The translations under genes were made by a program, and so were the position numbers. The notes beneath the pieces are model-generated. The model had not been told where the DNA came from. It searched no databases and was given only the letters and a program-made list of their open reading frames with translations. From assembly GCA_907164885.2 (NCBI GenBank), contig OU015501.1:21292631-21356630 (forward strand): DNA of 64,000 bases. The letters are read 5' to 3'. Positions 1-10,486 of the stretch are shown here, one piece after another (within the stretch, counting starts at the first letter, position 1; every line of letters starts with the position of its first letter). Source of the stretch: Dolomedes plantarius. Taxonomy: Eukaryota > Arthropoda > Arachnida > Araneae > Dolomedidae.

Positions 1-1310
1 GTCACATATAACAAACTGTTAATGTGTTATTGTATTAACAATAACACGTGAAGTCAGGTATAGAATTTTCCTCTCGCGATATCTTACCAAGGCTTAAAAC
101 ATTTCAGATTTTTTTTATGTTAAATATTCAGATAATGGATACTCAACCTGTAAAATAAATGCAAATATGCAAAATAAATAAAGCCAAGTTAAGTGATATG
201 TAGAAAACAAAAATACTAGTAAAAGTTGAATAAGCAATGTGGACTGACATGCACTAAAATATAGTCCTGTCAATTTACTAAAAAACTGATAATAAATACT
301 GAAACATATAAAATAATTGAAAAGTTTAAGGCCTAAACATTTTCTATAAGCAAAGAAAAGGGTACACAGAAGTATTAGCATTTCATCAGCGACGCAACTT
401 GAGCTATGCATATTTAGTATCACGGACTTACTAGATCTTAAAATGGTACATTCATTCTATAAAAAAACAAAAATTCCCGAAAAATAGAGAAAAACATCGG
501 ATCATTCCATCGAATGGAAAAGGATCTTGCATAATCTTAAAAGATCCCATAAGGAAACAGCACGTTCTTTTTCTCTTTCTCTATAATGATAAATGTCCTA
601 GTTCATCGATATGCCTTGCAACAGATTTGTTTTACTAAGGACATAGATACATATTAAATAAAGAGTATTTTATTTCTAAAATGTTAAAATTTCAACTCTG
701 TTTTTTTACCATGTTTATCCTCCAGCAGTTTAATTTCTTTTCAATTTATACAAACAGGTCATCCATATAACTATAATTTGTATTTGATGTACTAATTTAG
801 TTTACAAATGATACTAAGCTTTATCTGAAATGTCTGTAGATCAGTATATTTTTGTGGCATTTTTAAATGAATATAAGTGTGTGGCAAATGTCCTAACTTG
901 AGTAAATAACGACATCCGGCTAGCTGGACATGAACTTTACTACACAGGACATCTTGACATAAAATAAACATACACAATGGAGGATCCCATATTTTAAGAA
1001 CAAACGCAGTTATCACATAGTTACAGAACACTCGATTACATTGTTAACACCAACTACTTCGACACTTAACCTACACTCATTGTCTCGTCCGGGACTCTCC
1101 TTTCTCCCTGCATTCCGACGAGTCTTATCAGTACTCAGAGGGGACGAAAATTATATTAGTTACAAGTGAAATTATTCAAAGTGAGTCTCCAGAAATCTTG
1201 ATATAATAAACTCAATAGAAACTAATAAAAACGTATGATAAAATCACCAGCTTGATTTTATACCAAAAGGGCTTTAAAAAACCATTAACGTGAAGAAAAT
1301 GTATTTTTTT
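1..1310. other. AT-rich non-coding DNA
   Basis: No open frame here resembles a known protein and no repeat ends or RNA gene were recognised. The short frames are what AT-rich random sequence produces. Confidence 0.6.
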
Positions 1311-1317
1311 TATATGG

Positions 1318-1960
1318 ATGTATGTGTGGGGTCTTACCTGTGAACTTTTTTTAAGAGCTTTCGGTAGGGAGAAATTAAGGACCGGAAGTCCTATTCACAC
1401 TAATCTGGACCACATAGCTGGGAAAAGAAGCAAGCGGATGGCTGATCATCATTTAGGTTCCAGATTTCCAATTAAGGAAGCCCTATTGTTGTCCCATTGA
1501 TTGTTCCAAACAGGCTGTCCAGTTTGGAAAGGTAGAAAGACGCTTCCTCCGGCTAGCCAGATGATGAAACCGCAAGCGCCGATCGTGGGAACGTGAGACA
1601 GAAAATTCGAGAAAAGGAATTTTTCAGAGCCTTCCGGAAGGACGAAAGAGATAAAAACGCAGGACTCGGAAGGTGGAGAGAGACCAGAGACCAGAGCCAG
1701 AGGCTGCCGGGTGATCTTTCGGTGAGACGTTACGAGCTGCGAGCATTTTGCTTCTGTGTTTTGGCTAAGTATTTTTTTAGCCCTGAGACTAGCCCTCTCT
1801 ACTCGTACTCGTAGAGTGCATATCTCCTAATCTTTGTTCTAAATTTGTAGATAATATCATATATATAATCTAGTAGTCCAATAAAGGACTTTAATTTAAT
1901 ATAGAGTCTCTGGCTTTTTATTTTCCATGATGAGTATCTCATTTATTTTGGTTGCTGTGG
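1318..1960 (+). repeat. Possible solo LTR, plus orientation
   Basis: This block is richer in G and C than its surroundings. It has a TATA-like GATAAAAACG near 1649 followed by a purine-rich stretch, and an AATAAAGG polyadenylation-like signal near 1881, the order expected of an LTR promoter and R region. I could not fix TG/CA ends or a target duplication, and no second copy lies in the window. It could equally be another repeat type. Confidence 0.3.
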
Positions 1961-2059
1961 GCCACGACTCCATACCATATATTTTCAAAATCTCATACTA
2001 AAATCAAATTCTTACAATATTGTTCAGTTTTCTGGGTTCGATGGGATTGAATCAATTCT

Positions 2060-2460
2060 CTTCAGAAAGTGCACACAATATAAAATTTATTATTCTGTAA
2101 ATTCTTCAGGAGCATACACAATTACTAACGGAAAACACGTAACAACTGTCTTCTTTACAACAGAAAACACTAAAAACACAAGTCAGGATAACAAAGTCTT
2201 CAATACATTCAATATGCAGCAGAAGAGAACACTGAACTCTAATGTCAGGTATATTTATAGACTTCCAAAGTGCCTCCTATCGGCCGCCAGCTAGAAATCT
2301 CCAGAACGTAAGAGAAAGATCTAGATGGTTGGCGACCATTTGGCGCCATATAGCCAAATTTGGCGACCAAATAAGTCTTCGAATCCATCGCCAATTCGGC
2401 GATAACTCTCATATTTGGCAAGATTACCATAGACTCGCAAAATTCGTAACATTATATTAT
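2060..2460 (-). repeat. Possible LTR-like fragment, minus orientation
   Basis: Read on the minus strand there is a CTATAAATATA box near 2247-2257 and an AATAAATTTTA signal about 165 bases downstream, near 2081-2091, a spacing typical of an LTR. Ends and target duplication were not found, so this is a weak call. Confidence 0.18.
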
Positions 2461-4425
2461 CAGAATTTGATTTACTGGCATCTTTAAAGAAAAATTCTGA
2501 TACTTAGTAATTTCTCTCCACTGATATCGTCTATGCATCTAACACTACAGATTAGCACATCATATGGGGTAATAAATAGGTATCCAATATGCCAACATGT
2601 AACTTGGTTATTTACGTGTAACACACAATATTTATACCATTCTCAGACAAAGTTATGAGTTAGCCAATGACTGAAGTTCTTACTTTTCATTTCCTCTATA
2701 AATATTTCCAATAGTCTCTATAAAATTATCAAATTTAATTAATAAGTTATGAGAATACTTTTAGGATTAATTTTTAGTAAATATCTGCAAGGAATGGCAC
2801 AAGGGTACATAAATTTAACAATTTTTAATAAGAGTGTACATGAACTTTTAATTAGTTTCGTAAAAAAACTGTCATCTATTTAAGATAAAACCTCAGAATT
2901 TAAAAACGTAAAGATTATATTATGAAAAGCAAACCTAGGAATGGCTTATGAAAGATTTAAATCTGTGGAGGAAAGTGGAGGAACTGAGACGTGGTAAATA
3001 TTTAAAAGCTCTGTCAGAGACAGATGTGCTTGACTCTTCTACTTTTCTCTAAGGATTTTGAAAAGTCTGTTGTTATAGGACAAAGATCTTAACGATATTT
3101 AAATCGATATACGGTTAAAAGGAATTACAGTAATATCCTCATCAAACGAGAAATATAGTAAATGGTATATTCAGATATGTCATAATAATACGGTATGAGG
3201 ATATTTTTAACTTTACAAATTTATTTAACTGTCTACACATTTATTTACTAAGTTAAAACTTAGAGACTGAAACTTCACTAGGAATTCATATTAATATTTT
3301 TGGAAGAAAGAGAACATTAATAAATTTTTTGTGGTCCCCCTGTTTTGTTAAGTATTAATTAATATGGTTTAAGTGACAAAAGTTGCATGAGAACTTAAAC
3401 TCATAGGACCAAAACAAAAGACTAAATGCCATGTAAGTACATTGAGTATCAAATTTTTTGATTAATCGAAAGATTAAATAGAATCGATGTAAAACTATAT
3501 TTAGAAATGCTGCTTACAAAATACTTAATTTTAAAAAGAAGGAAGAAAATAAACGGCACTTAATTAACACAGTTAATCACATTTTCCTATGGTCCTATGG
3601 TACGGCACTTAATACGAACTTTGAGCTATAAATTCTTGTGGAATGAAGATGTCTCTATTTGAGGAACATTTCTTACACCCTCCTCCTTTATTATTGATAA
3701 AAATGGGACAAAATAGTCGCCTTATAAACTTTATTTATAATCAAAATTTCTGATTTTTTTCATGCATGGGTATTTGTCATAATGGTTTTTTTTTCTTTAC
3801 TGCCCATGATCATTCTTCCGTGCACCAGTGCAACGACCGACTGTGAGATCCAGGGTTTCGAATCACTGACCTTCCAACCCTCAGATGGGGCATTATCCAA
3901 TAATATTACACAGGCAAAGTGAGAAAGTCTCACATTGAATCTCATCATTCACGAATTCTCAATCACTTCCAAGTTCAACCAAATGGCGGTAAGATTGTTT
4001 TCTTGTAAAACGCTTTGAATGTTTTCGCCTCGGAGTCTGTATTTGTGTAACAGTAGCAGAATGTCTTTAATTCATTTTTTGTTAAATACACCTCCACTAT
4101 TGTCACAAGAAAGCATCTGTATGCTAAAATTTTCTCCACAGAAAGCTTACGATTACATACATGACAATGTTCAAACTTTAATTTCATAAACAGTAAAACA
4201 CCACAATTGAGAAAAAAGTATTAAGGATTTATAAACGAATGATGACAATTTTACCGTGAGTTCGACAGACTAGAAAATTTCTGCTGTAAACAGCTGTCCT
4301 AAGGGATGATTTAATTTCGAAACGTTAATAACTTTTACGCCTGTTAAACAGAACACTTGATATAGCTACAAAATTGTTATTAAGTTTTAGCGTGTTCCAA
4401 AATATCCATTTGGCTTTTTGAAACC
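2461..4425. other. AT-rich non-coding DNA
   Basis: Nothing recognised: no protein similarity, no long repeat and no hairpin of note. Confidence 0.55.
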
Positions 4426-4716
4426 TTTTTTTTTGGCTAATTTCCCTGGGGGATGACGACATTACACCCCAGTCCGGTGTACATATGAATACAAGACATA
4501 GAAACAGACAAATGACACAATCACACAAGAATTTTATTGACAAACGATGACACCAGCGATGGACGATGGGTTGCAGCGCCCCTTTCTAGACGGGGCTCCA
4601 TTTGCAGGCGGAAGACTGACCGGTTCCCCAGAATACAGCCAAGTCTTATGCGGGAATCGAACCCGCACCCCCGGCGTGGCAGGCTGATGCCTTTAACCAC
4701 TTAGCCACTGGGCGAC
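4426..4716 (-). mobile_element. tRNA-derived SINE
   Basis: On the minus strand the element begins with a tRNA-like head. An A-box-like GTGGCTAAGTGGTTAAAGGC lies at about 4690-4709 and a B-box GGTTCGATTCC at about 4652-4662, which would form an internal RNA polymerase III promoter. The 3' end on that strand is a short A-run (plus-strand T-run 4426-4434). GAAACC occurs immediately outside both ends (4420-4425 and 4717-4722), a likely target duplication. A real tRNA gene is unlikely because a long non-tRNA body follows the head. Confidence 0.7.
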
Positions 4717-4954
4717 GAAACCATTTTTAAGAAAGCCTTGAAGGTTAGAGAGGGGTCTTGAATCTAAAACTGCTAGCTTTCAACAACACCTCACCATCTC
4801 TTACCCTCGTTTAATTGATATTTTGTCATTAACAGCTATCATGTTTGGTGATGTGCTACTTCAATTTACAGGACTTGGTCTGACAATCTATTTTGAATAA
4901 GTAGATAGTTGACTGACCCAAAAGAACAAAATATTCTAAAGCTTAATATATATA

Positions 4955-5172
4955 TTTTTTCTAATGCGGAGGCACTTGTCATACGACTCTCGCCTTTTGT
5001 TATTCATCGCGAAGTCTTGCTGGCTACATTAATATGGGAGCACCCTTTAGGTGAGCCAGCATTGCTCCCTATGAAGGGACAACACAATAACGACCAAGCC
5101 TTATTCAATATTTGAACCAAAGCCCACTGGATCGAAGATCACAACGCTAACCACTATACTATATGGGCGGCA
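4955..5172 (-). mobile_element. Degraded tRNA-derived SINE
   Basis: The body (GGAGGCACTTGTC near 4968 and CCCTATGAAGGGAC near 5068) matches the body of the better preserved SINE at 48642-48876. The tRNA-like head (GTATAGTGGTTAGCG, minus strand) is near 5142-5156. A T-run at 4955-4960 marks the 3' tail. The B-box is decayed and no target duplication was found. Confidence 0.6.
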
Positions 5173-6216
5173 ATTTCCTGCCATTACATACGCAACACTG
5201 TCTGAATGGTCTGTCAATCCTCTTTCCTCCATCAGACCACATTATTTTTTAACTATGTTTGCTTTGTTTCGCCCTGTAGTCTGTAGCTATGAGGAAAATA
5301 CAGACGTTTAGAGAAAATTAACAAAAAGTTAGATAATGAAGAAAATCAAGAAGAAAATACAAAATGAACCAATGACAATCCCACAGTGCTGAGATCGTAT
5401 TTTATTTATAAGTAAGTATTTGGGGGAAAATCATATCAACACAAACTTTGCTTCTTTAATATACAAATATTTTGTAAATTTACAACCCTTAAAACTTTAG
5501 GCGAAAATAAAGCAATATCTAAACTATACTTTATATCTATAATCATAAAGACGTAGCTACAATAAAAAAGTTTTTCTCAAAAGACTTTGTATTACCTTGG
5601 GTCTGTTAAGTGAATGCAGTCATATTTTATTAAGCACATTTATGAAAACCAACACTGGAAAAGGTTTAATAATAAAACATAAGAACTTCTTCAAACGACT
5701 TTTATTTATAACATAAACTGCGTATGCGGAAAAACCTACTTAAAAACAACTAATTAAAATTTTTAGAAGATGCAAAACATTAAAATAGTTTACGAATTTC
5801 TTCCTTACTTGAAAATGCATTTATAAGCATTGTGAGATGTTTTCTTCGAATGTATAGTCAAGCACATTCATATGAGTTCTAAAGCACTAGCCCAAACCAA
5901 TTCAACCACCGTAACTATAATTTATAAGCACTAAGGAGCTATTGTTATCACTTTGACAGATTTGTGATTCTACCGTTTTTGCAAGTGCACCAAAATTTCA
6001 TTGCAAAGTAACATTGCAATGCCTTGGCGACGTTTAGCAGAGGATGAAGAATTTAATCAGTAACATCTTTATGCGGATTTAAAATCTCGAACCGAGTTTT
6101 TTGTAAATTGCATTTTATCTATTTTTTTTTACATTATAAAGTGACTTGTTGGCTATTTCATCATAAACAGGAAAATACATCTACTTAAAATCTATTATAA
6201 AAAGTAAGAATGAATT
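5173..6216. other. AT-rich non-coding DNA
   Basis: Nothing recognised in this stretch. Confidence 0.55.
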
Positions 6217-6220
6217 TTAA

Positions 6221-6796
6221 CCCTCCAATTTTTGGAACACCAGCAGGCACGCGTGGCACAAAATGCAACGTCTCTTTCAACCTTAATTCTTCGTTTTGTA
6301 ATAAACTTTTTCTTTCAAATTGAAAATAATAATTCTACACTTTATGACAAGATATAAAATTCTGATAATATTGAGATATATTTATAATTAAAGGCCAAAG
6401 AATGCAGATACAATCGCCTTATTTCAAAACTGTCCGGTTTATTGGATCTAAGGACAACTTGCGAATGGATTCCTATTATGTCCGAAAACCTAAAAAAAAT
6501 GACATCGTCCATCTTCGTGATATGCGGGATACCGTGTAATAGCTGCACATTGGATCGATTGCATCAACTCCTGCTTTTGTCGTATTGTAATCCAGTATAA
6601 TCGCTGGTATATCACGATTAAATCACGACTATCAATGAATGGAAAGGAATACAAGGGTCAGAAAATCAGACCTGCATTAGAAAGGGTGTAGCTATAAATA
6701 GAAACTGCATAGAACATTCAAACCTTACATGTCAAAACAAACCATTCAAAATTACGAAAATGTTGCACACTGTACTCGGGCGCGCTCGCTGAAGGG
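6221..6796. mobile_element. TTAA-flanked non-autonomous element with CCCT ends
   Basis: TTAA stands directly outside both ends (6217-6220 and 6797-6800). The ends are inverted: CCCTCCA on the left and TGAAGGG on the right (CCCTTCA when inverted). TTAA duplication with CCC-type ends is the piggyBac pattern. The 576-bp interior encodes nothing recognisable. The terminal repeat is short, so chance is not excluded. Confidence 0.45.
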
Positions 6797-6800
6797 TTAA

Positions 6801-7277
6801 AAACATCAGATTGATGCATCCAATTTATGTTCCTGCTATCCGTATTCCAAAAGTTTCGTGTAAGTAATATTACATCATTTTCTTTTTTATTCAGTTTCCG
6901 TTAATAAGACTTTCCAATTGACATTTTCTTGGGGCCAATATACAGCTATTTTACACCTTACATAGCCATTAACAAAAGGCAGAAGAATAACAACATTCAT
7001 GTTCGTAGCGATTAGATGTCACTCGAAGAAGCTGTTATCAACAGAATGATATCAAACAGAGGCCAGACTAATGAATATGGTATAGAAGCAATACTTAATT
7101 AAAAGTGTTAGTGCCATGTGTAGGAGAGTAACTATCAAAGAATGAGAGAAATTTCTGAGTTAATATTAGATTTTTTGGTTATGGGATTTCCAGCTAGAGG
7201 CTTAATGTAGGTGCCGGCTAATATTGTGCTGATCTAAAAAAGCAACCGGTTTTGCGTTCAAGTATAGGGGTAATAAA
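6801..7277. other. AT-rich non-coding DNA
   Basis: Nothing recognised. Confidence 0.5.
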
Positions 7278-7642
7278 TACTCTTGCCAGAAAACGTCTGC
7301 ATACAAGCGAAAACCAAACTTTCAAGCATCAAAAAATATAATATTACACTAAATTTATCAACTTTCTTTTCTTTTCTTGTACTGATCGAATCATTTATCT
7401 TTTAACAATGGTTTTAGAAATACAAAACACATAATTTTGTTTATAAATCAAATTAAGCAAAAAAATTACGCGAAATACACTAGAAAAAGTTTGCGTACAA
7501 ATAAGAAAACCTGAAAAAATATAATAGTCATTGACTGTTACTGAAAGTTTGGTAACTAGTCGGATAGCCCCTACGTCTAAGGACCTCCATCAATCGTTTC
7601 TGCATAGATTGAACCAGTTTGAATGTTTCATTAGGAGATATA

Positions 7643-8044
7643 TTATTCCATTCCATAATGATAACAATCAACAATATCTCTGATCAACATCTCTTTCGAT
7701 GTTATGGAATGTTGACGAACCCTGCGCTCTAGTACATCCCATAAATGATTTTTGATGTTGTACAACAACCAGGGCTTCACATTGTGGGCAGTGGGCTCAT
7801 TGTCCTGCTGGAACCAAAAGTCGTCTCCAAGGCCCAGGTTTTGAGAACTTACTTTTAAATTTTCTTTTAAAATGCTCAGATATGCCATATGATCATTGTA
7901 GATACTATAAATACCAGACGCCCCACGCCATTGGCTGCCATACACTCCCAAACCATTGTACCTCCACCACAGTGCTTTACTCTGGGCACGAGATTCTGCT
8001 TCTCGTAAGCCGTACCTGTCTTTCTCCACACCAGCTTACTTCCT
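7643..8044 (-). pseudogene. Tc1 transposase, C-terminal half
   Basis: This continues the gene whose first half is at 9658-10141, beyond the element inserted at 8049-9653. On the minus strand it reads KLVWRKTGTAYEKQNLVP, then MVWECMAANGVGRLVFI, both typical of Tc1 catalytic cores, and then WFQQDNEPTAHNVK, which carries the second catalytic aspartate. A frameshift lies near 7890. After LLYNIKN the sequence jumps to HLWDVLERRVRQH; the family normally has about 15 residues between these points, including the SPDxNPIE motif with the third catalytic acid. That segment is deleted here. With two of the three catalytic residues lost and several frame changes, this is a fossil. Confidence 0.88.
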
Positions 8045-8048
8045 TTCA

Positions 8049-9653
8049 GGTATGTGCCTACCTTTTGAGCACTTTTTTTGAAAAATAGGAAATTTTTATG
8101 AAACACAAGTGTTTTTAGTTAGAACAGGGAATAAAACTATGAATTTTTAAAAAAAAGTTGGTGGAATTTTCATTAACTTTTCAAATTTAGGCAATTTTTA
8201 GTCAAATTTTAGTAAAAATTAGCGTTTACGCCAAATCTTCTAAAACAAAATCTAACCAATATATTTCACTTATGTTTTCAACAGAATATTAGTAAATCAC
8301 TTACCTGTGTTATGAAGCAAAATATTTGCAATACCTCTTAAACTTACTAACATATACCAAATTTTGTATACACAACAAGATTTTTAAAAAAAATTTCATA
8401 TATTTTTCAATAAAAATAATTCTTAAATTAATAAATAGATACTTACAAGTTATATTTTGGTTCATAACATACCACTAGATGAGCAGAATCTTGTGACAAA
8501 ATTTTATTTCAATATCTTAAAAATCTTTTAAGAAATGAAATTTATCGTAAACGTAAAAATTGAAAAATGCAGTTTTCCAGAAAACGCAAATAAAGATTTT
8601 AATTTAGCACAAAAAAATATGTATAAACTTTACAACCTCAAATTTCACCATATTTGTAGGTCAAGCCTTTCGTGGCTTCATTTTTAATTAATTTTGATTT
8701 TCTTTTAGCTTTTAGTATTTTTCTGCATGTTTTTGTAGTTGGCAGAATTTGTCACCTCGATTTCTTTATTCACTCAATGTCAATTTCCATGTACTTTTTC
8801 AACCTTTCTGGTTCAGTTTTTATTTTTAAATAATAGAAAACAGGTACGAGACCCATAAAACATGAATTAAACAGTAGCACTGCAATAGAAGCTCCTAATA
8901 ACAATGTTTGCAGTTAAAGAAAATTTTCTTTAGGAAAAATATTCCACAAAACATTGTTAAATGATTCATTATTGTTTTGAGTCATGCAATGAAAACAATT
9001 TTTCAGTAACTTCTGATCACACTAACCAGTTCTAAGTAAGCTGGTTTTATAATTTTGACAATTGTACCTGGAAGGCTTGGGGATTTTTCCGAAAACTGCT
9101 TTCCATGATGCAATGCTTGCTTGTATTTACACCAACTTTCGGGACCCTCAGGACACTGTCCATGCATCGACTTTTCATTGCTTGAGCAACAATGAAAAAA
9201 AAACAGATAATACTGCTGATTGCATATTTTGAAGATTTGCAACATTGCTGCGAATTGCAATCTCATAATAGTTTTGTAGCTTGTCTATAAAGTTATCAGT
9301 TAGTTTACCCTTTCCACCAAGTCCTTTAATGGTCTTTTAATGGTTTTAAAACTATAAAAAGTAAATAGAGGAAACTTAGTTCTACATTAAAAATGAGCAT
9401 TAAAATTGTTTAAAAGTAAAGAAATAGCTGTAAAAATGTATTTTTTGTATTTCCGTGGCCCTTTAAAAGGTCACTTCCGGTTTCAGAAAGTTCATTTCCG
9501 GTTTATAATTTGGGCTAGAACTTTGCTTCTAATTATCGCTGAACCAAAAGTAAAGCATTTTTAAAATCCTAAATGTTTGAATTTTAATTTAAAATAATAA
9601 AAAAAAATTCGAAAGTTTTCGCAAAAACAGCGATTTGAGGGTAGGCACATACC
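8049..9653. mobile_element. TTAA-type non-autonomous element nested in the Tc1 gene
   Basis: A perfect 14-bp inverted repeat, GGTATGTGCCTACC, sits at 8049-8062 and 9640-9653. The flanks are TTCA (8045-8048) and TTAA (9654-9657), best read as a TTAA target duplication with one later change. The element splits the Tc1 transposase exactly between two conserved blocks, which fixes its borders independently. The 1605-bp interior is AT-rich, has no recognisable transposase and contains a tandem-like CACTTCCGGTTT / CATTTCCGGTTT motif near 9473-9502 that also occurs in the element at 47123-48018. Confidence 0.82.
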
Positions 9654-9657
9654 TTAA

Positions 9658-10141
9658 TCCCCAAAACTTGCTCTCACCTGTGAAGAGTACATTTTTCCCA
9701 GAACTCCAGAGGACTATTTATATATTCATTCGCGAAGAGTAGACGTTTTTGTTTATTGATGACCGATATGTGTGGCTTTCTACGTGCTACACGGCCATGA
9801 TAGTCAGATTTTTTCAAAATCTTCCGTATAGTATCTTCATGAATCGTTTTCTCAAACCTCTCTCTAATTTCATTTACAATTTGAGATGGAGTAATTCTTG
9901 GATTTAGGCCTACGGACTTTTGGATAAAACGCTTTTCACGTGGTGTCATTTTAAAGGGACGTCCAGAACAGGGCTTCGAGATAATAGATTTTGTTGAATT
10001 GTAATTATTGATTACTCTTTGAATAGAGGAATGAGTTCTTTCAAGAATCTTGCCAATTTCCCGAAGAGTTTTGCCTTCATTCTTCAGTTTCAAGATAGTT
10101 TTCCATTCTTCAGGAGTAATCGCCTTTCCTTTTTGATTCAT
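9658..10141 (-). pseudogene. Tc1 transposase, N-terminal half
   Basis: This is the DNA-binding half of a Tc1-family transposase, which binds the element's own ends and cuts them. I take the start at the ATG read from 10141 (MNQKGKAITPEEW), because the upstream open frame is unlike the family. Residues about 8-60 form the first helix-turn-helix (EEWKTILKLKNEGKTLREIG) and a second paired-like helix-turn-helix follows (TPSQIVNEI). The GRP linker motif is present as SGRPFK. The reading continues into the first catalytic block, where a one-base shift occurs and the motif reads TGESKF, so the first catalytic aspartate is replaced by glycine. The coding sequence then stops at the inserted element whose edge is at 9653. 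Identification as Tc1 is firm; the gene is non-functional. Confidence 0.88.
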
Positions 10142-10486
10142 TTTAATTTTCAACAATATATCTTCAAAAAGCTTTGGAAACGAAATTGAGGTAATATTTT
10201 TACAAAACTTTAGCAAAATGAACAACATCGCATACAACTGAATTGGGTATATTATTTTACTGTATTTGTACGCAAATTTTTTCTGGTATGAATTCATGCA
10301 ATTTAAAAAAAAAAATTATTTTAAAATGTTGCATGTTATATTTTTAAAACCAGTGTTAAAAGATAATAAATGATTCGATCAGTACAAGAAAAGAAAAGAA
10401 AGTTGATAAATTTAGTGTAATATTATATTTTTTGATGCTTGAATGTTTCGTTTTCGCTTGTATGCAGACTTTTTCTGGCAAGTGTA

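Larger units (their letters stand above)
7280..10484 (-). mobile_element. Decayed Tc1-like transposon with IR/DR ends, interrupted by another element
   Basis: Long inverted repeats bound the element: about 140 bp from 7280 pairs with sequence ending at 10484, with TA outside each end (7278-7279 and 10485-10486). Each end holds a second, inner copy of the same motif (7480-7510 and about 10255-10286, core AGAAAAAnTTTGCGTACAAA). This gives the inverted-repeat/direct-repeat layout known from Sleeping Beauty-type Tc1 elements. Removing the nested insertion at 8049-9653 leaves about 1.6 kb, the usual Tc1 size. The transposase gene runs on the minus strand and is dead. The two ends differ at several sites, so the insertion is old. 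Confidence 0.9.
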
